DNA of 64,000 nucleotides from Ophiobolus disseminans. Taxonomy: Eukaryota; Ascomycota; Dothideomycetes; Pleosporales; Phaeosphaeriaceae. The notes beneath the pieces were generated by a model. It searched no databases. It was given only the letters and a program-made list of their open reading frames with translations, and was not told the DNA's origin. A program made the position numbers and the translations under genes. Each line of letters starts with the position of its first letter. Position 1 is the first letter of the stretch. Below, piece by piece: positions 63,951 to 64,000 of the stretch. Location of the stretch: the NCBI GenBank assembly GCA_010093685.1, contig MU006233.1:186001-250000 (forward strand), read 5' to 3'.

Positions 63951-64000
63951 CTGAGGCTTCGCCCATAGTTTTACGTTGAGTTTTACAGGCGGGAGAGTCG

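Noticed and set aside
1..64000. tRNA, rRNA, CRISPR array or intact transposable element
   Set aside because: No convincing B-box/A-box pair, direct-repeat array, terminal inverted repeat or transposase/RT sequence was found by reading; a covariance-model search would be decisive for tRNAs.

Overview
The window reads as nuclear DNA of a filamentous ascomycete (Pezizomycotina), most likely a dothideomycete. Genes are mostly monocistronic, with short GT..AG introns of about 45-90 nt. Families typical of these fungi are present: HET, Zn(II)2Cys6, DUF3433, DUF3824, 2EXR-like LPxELRN proteins, PL20 lyase, CBM18 proteins and an alpha-glucoside-type MFS permease. I saw no convincing tRNA, rRNA, CRISPR array or intact transposon. 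Start codons below are the first sensible ATG. Exon joins were chosen by reading frame, splice sites and family motifs, and all exon sums divide by three.

Layout. 0-2 kb: MFS sugar permease (-). 3.3-4.6 kb: mitochondrial rRNA 2'-O-methyltransferase (MRM2 type, +). 5.3-6.4 kb: Gln-rich SSXT-like protein (+). 7.0-9.8 kb: Arg/Ser-rich DUF3824 protein (-). 11.5-14.1 kb: CorA/Mnr2-type Mg2+ transporter (-). 14.8-16.9 kb: two LPxELRN (2EXR-like) loci, one broken and one intact. 17-19.9 kb and 21.8-24.4 kb are gene-poor, on either side of a conserved unknown nuclear-type protein (-). 24.4-25.3 kb: small secreted protein (-). 26.9-27.9 kb: basic protein with a CRIB-like motif (+). 28.5-32.8 kb: three consecutive broken LPxELRN loci (+). 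33.0-33.9 kb: PL20 glucuronan lyase (-). 35.0-37.1 kb: Src1/Heh1-like inner nuclear membrane protein (+). 37.5-38.5 kb: ribosomal protein eL42 (+). 38.9-42.0 kb: convergent ketopantoate-reductase-like gene and peroxisomal 4CL-like acyl-CoA ligase. 42.5-47.5 kb: very large CBM18/Ser-rich cell-surface-type protein (-). 48.1-51.8 kb: a P450 relic, an intact P450 (+) and a sixth, hidden LPxELRN pseudogene (-). 52.7-55.3 kb: transcription factor with two Zn2Cys6 clusters (+). 55.4-57.0 kb: F-box-like protein (-). 57.6-61.0 kb: divergent DUF3433 membrane protein (-) and Cys-rich secreted protein (+). 61.8-64.0 kb: HET-domain protein (-), possibly running off the window.

Housekeeping functions (mitochondrial ribosome, eL42, Mg2+ transport, nuclear envelope) are mixed with accessory genes for nutrient uptake, secreted enzymes, cell-wall contact and self/non-self recognition. 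The most unusual feature is a dispersed family of six LPxELRN loci. Only one is open end to end. The other five carry an in-frame stop, a frameshift or a truncation. Five of the six (the intact one and four broken ones) still share a core block and an acidic-Gly-Ile/Phe C-terminus. A second relic, of the P450, shows that gene decay is active in the same accessory territory.
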